A stretch of DNA of 64,000 nucleotides, taken from assembly GCF_902459465.1 (NCBI RefSeq), contig NC_047070.1:9654001-9718000 (forward strand), written 5' to 3'. Below are positions 60,711-64,000 of the stretch, piece after piece. The translations under genes and the position numbers were made by a program. Each line of letters starts with the position of its first letter. Position 1 is the first letter of the stretch. The notes under the pieces are model-generated. The model saw only the letters and a program-made list of their open reading frames with translations, did not search any database and was not told where the DNA came from. This stretch comes from Asterias rubens. Taxonomy: Eukaryota > Echinodermata > Asteroidea > Forcipulatida > Asteriidae.

Positions 60711-61493
60711 TTATAACTGTCCCAAATTGACAGGTGGTCCGAGATACGACTGCTGGTGACACCAGAAACTAGATGGCTGCGGAATCCTCAGCAACCAACG
60801 CAGGTCGACAGGAGTTTCCTTCAATTTCAAGTTCGATGAGGAGAAGGGTGTTTCTGTGTAGTAAACGCAATCTCGCCCGGTGTCTGGATCATAGGGTGGT
60901 GAGAGAACATCCAAGAAAGCTGCGGGACCATCAATTGACTCAAGCGAGTGCACGTTTGACTCCATCGGACTTAAAACGCAGGGTTTACTCTCTGGCGTTA
61001 TTATCTTAGCTTCTGCTTTTTTTCGAACTGGGATGAGGTTTCTCATTAGTTCTTCATCAGATTCAGAATTGGGATGAGCCAATGAATCAGGGATTTTGAT
61101 GCTGTTCACCTCATCTTCAGTTAAGAGATCATACGAGTGCATCCGGATTGTGCCGGATAATACTTTGATAACACCATGCATTCCATTGTGGTCATGAAGG
61201 GGAAGTCGACAGCCGCGCTCAACCACAAAAACACCCATGGACACGGCGCTGTTCTCCGCTATGAACATGTAGCCGACCGGAGCGGTGGCCGGTACCGGTG
61301 GCAAGGCATTTGCGGTAAGGTCTACGCCGACATCAGCAGCACGGATTCGATTCACACTGGCACACAGAGACTCCAGTTTGTCCAGGAATACATGTTTGTC
61401 TCCTTTATTGACGTATTTGAAAGTTTCTAAGGCAAGCTTGGCCACTTTTTGGATCGGTTGGAGGTTCGCCATGTTGGTGTTGTCGGCAGTCAC
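60711..61493 (-). CDS. ADO: 2-aminoethanethiol (cysteamine) dioxygenase
   Basis: A non-heme iron thiol dioxygenase of the cupin fold (PCO/ADO family). It oxidises cysteamine to hypotaurine and, in animals, N-terminal cysteines of proteins, acting as an oxygen sensor in the cytosol. The 260-residue length is close to human ADO (270). The iron ligands are visible as H100 and H102 in LPLHDHNGMHGVIKVLSG and H182 in NVHSLESIDGPAAFLDVLSP. C209 and Y211 in GRDCVYY match the Cys-Tyr pair cross-linked in the vertebrate enzyme. The C-terminal WLLRIPQPSSFWCH is also typical. The gene is a single uninterrupted frame, as in vertebrates. Met1 at 61493 is the first in-frame Met; Met8 is an alternative. It faces EGR across the window, the same relative orientation as human ADO and EGR2. 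Confidence 0.96.
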   Translation of the reverse strand: MTADNTNMANLQPIQKVAKLALETFKYVNKGDKHVFLDKLESLCASVNRIRAADVGVDLTANALPPVPATAPVGYMFIAENSAVSMGVFVVERGCRLPLHDHNGMHGVIKVLSGTIRMHSYDLLTEDEVNSIKIPDSLAHPNSESDEELMRNLIPVRKKAEAKIITPESKPCVLSPMESNVHSLESIDGPAAFLDVLSPPYDPDTGRDCVYYTETPFSSSNLKLKETPVDLRWLLRIPQPSSFWCHQQSYLGPPVNLGQL

Positions 61494-62327
61494 GTAGTCG
61501 GAGTATAGACTGATACCTTGCCATAATAAAATAACAAATACCGAGTTTTCGGACAGGGTACCAAACCATCCTAAATGACTTTTTGTAGTGGAAAAAATAT
61601 CTTATTTTGTCACATATTTCTCCAATCTTTACATCTTTTAAGAAATAAAATTATAGTGTGTATTCACCAAACCCAACAAACAGTCATTCGTAATGACAAA
61701 TAAACACTATAATTTTATATCCTTTGTATTTAAGTACGAGCCTTTTTTTGTTAGTTAGAGGTCAAAGGTTAAAAGCTGTCGATAAACAGAATCGAATGTC
61801 AGTGGTCTGGACAAGGGAAGAATTTGTCGATTGTTTTTCACCATTTTAAAAGGTAAATTGTTTTGTTTTACACGTAAGAATTCATTATTGTGAAGCTGAA
61901 TTATTTTGGTCACCCTACCAGTTTAATTGTTCAGTAATTTACCGCCGTTTAAACAGAATGGTATTTTTTTTTACATGATGGTTTCTGCTGACGAAGAACC
62001 GGCAGCAAAGAAAATCCAATAACAAGGGAAGGTTAAGAAAGGGGCGGGGCATGTTATTGTTTTTCTTTTCTCCAGAGTAGAGAACAGAGTCCATGGAAAA
62101 ACCATGCCCATGGTATTTTAAAGCTAAAAAAACTTTGTACATTTTAAATAAATCTATCATTTCAAGGACATGAACATGTATTTGCCTTGTAGTTGATGAA
62201 ATTTCAATACCCAAACGGCAAAACTGGAACCTTTTTTGTGTGTTGATCATGCTGGGCTCGGCTCAGCTCAGCTCATTAAGTCTTTTTTAACAAATTTAAT
62301 CATCTCTGTTTTTTAGAATAATTATTC
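61494..62327. other. ADO upstream region, nothing recognised
   Basis: The promoter of ADO must begin here (minus strand), but I see no TATA box, CpG island or repeat copy. A 103-codon minus-strand frame (61939-62250) has no features supporting it as a gene. Confidence 0.4.
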
Positions 62328-62459
62328 TTAAAGCCATTGGACCCTTTCGGTACAGAAAAAAAGAAATTTCCACAGGTTTGTTATTTGATATAGAAGTTGT
62401 GATACACGAAGTGTGGGCCTTGGAAAATACTGTTTACCGAAAGGGTCCAATGGCTTTAA
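62328..62459. mobile_element. mini-MITE of family C, ~25-bp terminal inverted repeats
   Basis: TTAAAGCCATTGGACCCTTT and CGGTA at the left, and the complement TACCGAAAGGGTCC and AATGGCTTTAA at the right, 132 bp. The interior keeps CCACAGGTTTGTTATTTGAT and GATACACGAAGTGTGGGC from the left half of family C. In effect, one half of C made into a palindrome. Confidence 0.88.
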
Positions 62460-62525
62460 CAGTAATTATTCTTAATTTAAATTCTTAACTGTAATTATTA
62501 CCCATTGGCATTAGAATTTTTTTTT

Positions 62526-62904
62526 TTAAGCCATTGGACACTTGTGGTAAACAGGATTGTCCAAAGGCCCACACTTAGTGTATCACAACATATATATAAA
62601 ATAACAAACCTGTGAAAATTTAGGCTCAATCGGTCATCCGAGTCGGGAGAAAATAACAGTAAAACCCATACCTTGTTTCCGCACGTTTCGCCGTGTCATG
62701 ACATGTGTTTAAAATAAATCCGGTATTCTCGTTAGCGAGATTTGATAATTGTTTTAATGTTTTCTCAAAAAGTAAAGCATTTCATGGAATAATATTTCAA
62801 GAGAAGTCTTTCACCATTACCTTCTGTAAACCCTATAAGTTACTTGTAAATCTGTGAACTTTATTATTATTTTTTTTCCTTCCGAAAGTGTATAATGGCT
62901 TTAA
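62526..62904 (+). mobile_element. MITE family C (A/B chimera), copy 2
   Basis: TTAAGCCATTGGACACTTG to TCCGAAAGTGTATAATGGCTTTAA, closely matching 48166-48540 throughout, including GTTTCGCCGTGTCATGAC and AGTAAAGCATTTCATGGAAT. TTAA at both ends. Confidence 0.92.
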
Positions 62905-63140
62905 GGGGGACATTTTATATTGTTGCCTGAACTCTCGGGCGCTCAGTCAATTGAGACCACGTACAACTCTAAAAATTGCTTATTTTTTATAAATTCTTCA
63001 CTTTGTAATGATTTAAAACAAATTGTATGTAAACATTCTGTCAACTGTTCTGGACAGGAAAGAATGATTAGTTGACCTAAATTTAGAGAGATAATTAAAG
63101 CGGCAGTCTGATACTTAATATTTTCCCCCTTGTTTTTCAG
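62905..63140. other. intergenic, nothing recognised
   Basis: AT-rich lead-in to the candidate exon at 63141; ends in a long pyrimidine tract. Confidence 0.4.
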
Positions 63141-63412
63141 GTTGTTGAAGAGTCAAGGGATGAAGATGCAGAATGATTGGTAGTCATATTCCACTGACTG
63201 AGAGTTGGTACTCGTAGATCGTCCCCTGGAGCTCTGCCTCTGCACTTGGACTGAGAGGTCACAGTTATCGCCTGAAGACGTCATTGCCTTTTATCAAGCG
63301 AGATTGTTTCTAAAGACGATTCAACCCATTGTCGCCATAGATTGAAGAGACTGGTTTTGGTGAATAGTGTGGACTTCTAGCGCTTCCAATCTTTCATCAT
63401 CGCAATGAGCTG
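63141..63412 (+). other. candidate exon (5' UTR or terminal)
   Basis: A strong acceptor (TTTTCCCCCTTGTTTTTCAG) precedes 63141. A donor-like TG/GTAAAT follows 63412. One frame encodes VVEESRDEDAE then TGA, which would suit a terminal exon. Alternatively an ATG at 63405 (ATG AGC TG/) would make this a 5' UTR plus start exon for a gene to the right of the window. I cannot decide between these. Confidence 0.3.
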
Positions 63413-63498
63413 GTAAATTTGCAATCCACCTACAGTACAGGCCTGGGCTCGAGTTCACTAAGAGCTAAAATTGATCTTAAATGTGAATCACTCTTAAT

Positions 63499-63641
63499 GG
63501 GAGACTTTCTGGGACGATAGAGGGCAGCAGACTTACCGGGTAAATCCATTGTTCTCAGAATTATGCGCATGTTCAGAACTACGTAAACAATGGAAACTTA
63601 CCCGGTATGTCTGCTGCCACCTAGCGTTGGAAAGTCTCCTA
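63499..63641. mobile_element. palindromic MITE with GGAGACTTTC ends
   Basis: Left GGGAGACTTTCTGGGACGAT, GGCAGCAGACTTACCGGGTA and CCATTGTT. Right AACAATGGAAACTTACCCGG, ATGTCTGCTGCCACCTAGCG and GGAAAGTCTCC. Arms of about 53 bp. Confidence 0.88.
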
Positions 63642-63851
63642 TTGCTGATCAAAGTGTGATGTCATTGTACAAATGACTATTGTGATAGAGACGACTCATC
63701 TTCAGATGAATCTTACTTAGTGCTTTGTGGATTGAGCCTTGGAGCTTCATCGTTGAGACGGCACTGTAATTTTCATATTATTTCATAAGGGTATTTCCAT
63801 TGGAAAATCTTAAAGTGTGGGAAGTTTTTGAAGTAGTACCAAGGCCAAGAC

Positions 63852-63990
63852 CAGGGGTCAATTTCACGTAGAACTTAGGACTAGTCCTAGGAGGTATTAA
63901 AAGCTGAATGCTAGTCCCAAGTTAGGACTTGTTACTCGTCATAACTCGAAATGAGACTCGTCTTAACTCTTTGTGAAATCCACCCTAGGG
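63852..63990. mobile_element. palindromic MITE, GGTCAATTTCAC / GTGAAATCCACC ends
   Basis: Left AGGGGTCAATTTCACGTAGA and ACTTAGGACTAGTCC, right GACTCGTCTTAACTCTTTGT and GAAATCCACCCTAG. The interior repeats TTAGGACTTG and its complement. The right end is close to the window edge. Confidence 0.65.
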
Positions 63991-64000
63991 CCTGAACCTA

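Noticed and set aside
61939..62250. A 103-codon minus-strand frame upstream of ADO
   Set aside because: Low-complexity Phe/Leu/Asn-rich composition typical of AT-rich noncoding DNA.

Overview
The window looks like a metazoan nuclear genome. It is most likely an echinoderm and probably a sea star, though this is inferred from gene content and remembered repeat families rather than from a search. The DNA is AT-rich, intron-bearing and gene-poor, and crowded with short palindromic DNA transposons (MITEs), SINE-like retroposons, homopolymer G/C runs and one Penelope-like retroelement. There are no operons, ribosome-binding sites or CRISPR arrays. Two cellular protein genes are secure. At the left edge is the main coding exon of an EGR (early growth response, zif268/Krox) transcription factor, 491-1804 on +, with three consecutive C2H2 fingers and a long AT-rich 3' UTR to about 3.9 kb. 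At the right, 60711-61493 on -, is an uninterrupted 260-codon gene for 2-aminoethanethiol (cysteamine) dioxygenase, ADO. The genes point towards each other across about 59 kb. Human EGR2 and ADO are also neighbours in convergent orientation, so this looks like an ancient conserved pair. Layout: 0-4 kb EGR and its 3' UTR. 4.3-5.0 kb a roughly 174-bp tandem repeat. 5-9.8 kb mostly unremarkable noncoding DNA with one exon-like segment at 7.3 kb. 9.86-13.6 kb a nearly intact Penelope-like element on -, with a reverse transcriptase and a GIY-YIG endonuclease, a 15-bp target-site duplication, one in-frame stop and one frameshift. 14.0-14.4 kb another tandem array. 15.8-16.5 kb a CpG-richer, repeat-free island. 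17-63.6 kb repeat-rich DNA: at least fifteen copies or fragments of a TTAA-flanked ~370-bp palindromic MITE (family A), two of a relative (family B), three of what looks like an A/B chimera (family C), two 131-132-bp hAT-like MITEs with perfect 8-bp duplications, and about ten other hairpin elements. This part also holds tRNA-derived and other SINE-like fragments, a 221-bp AAT array, and a palindromic tandem array at 26.6 kb. Between the repeats lie GC/CpG-richer patches (34.6-35.1, 36.5-36.8, 44.1-44.9 and 51.6-52.2 kb) that carry most of the perfect TGACGTCA sites found outside repeats. EGR genes in other animals respond to CREB/ATF, so these patches are reasonable candidates for EGR cis-regulatory elements; this is inference. 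Several exon-like segments with good splice signals (7.3, 32.2-32.4, 38.25, 43.95 and 63.1 kb) suggest one or more small unannotated + strand transcripts. None could be joined into a recognisable protein.
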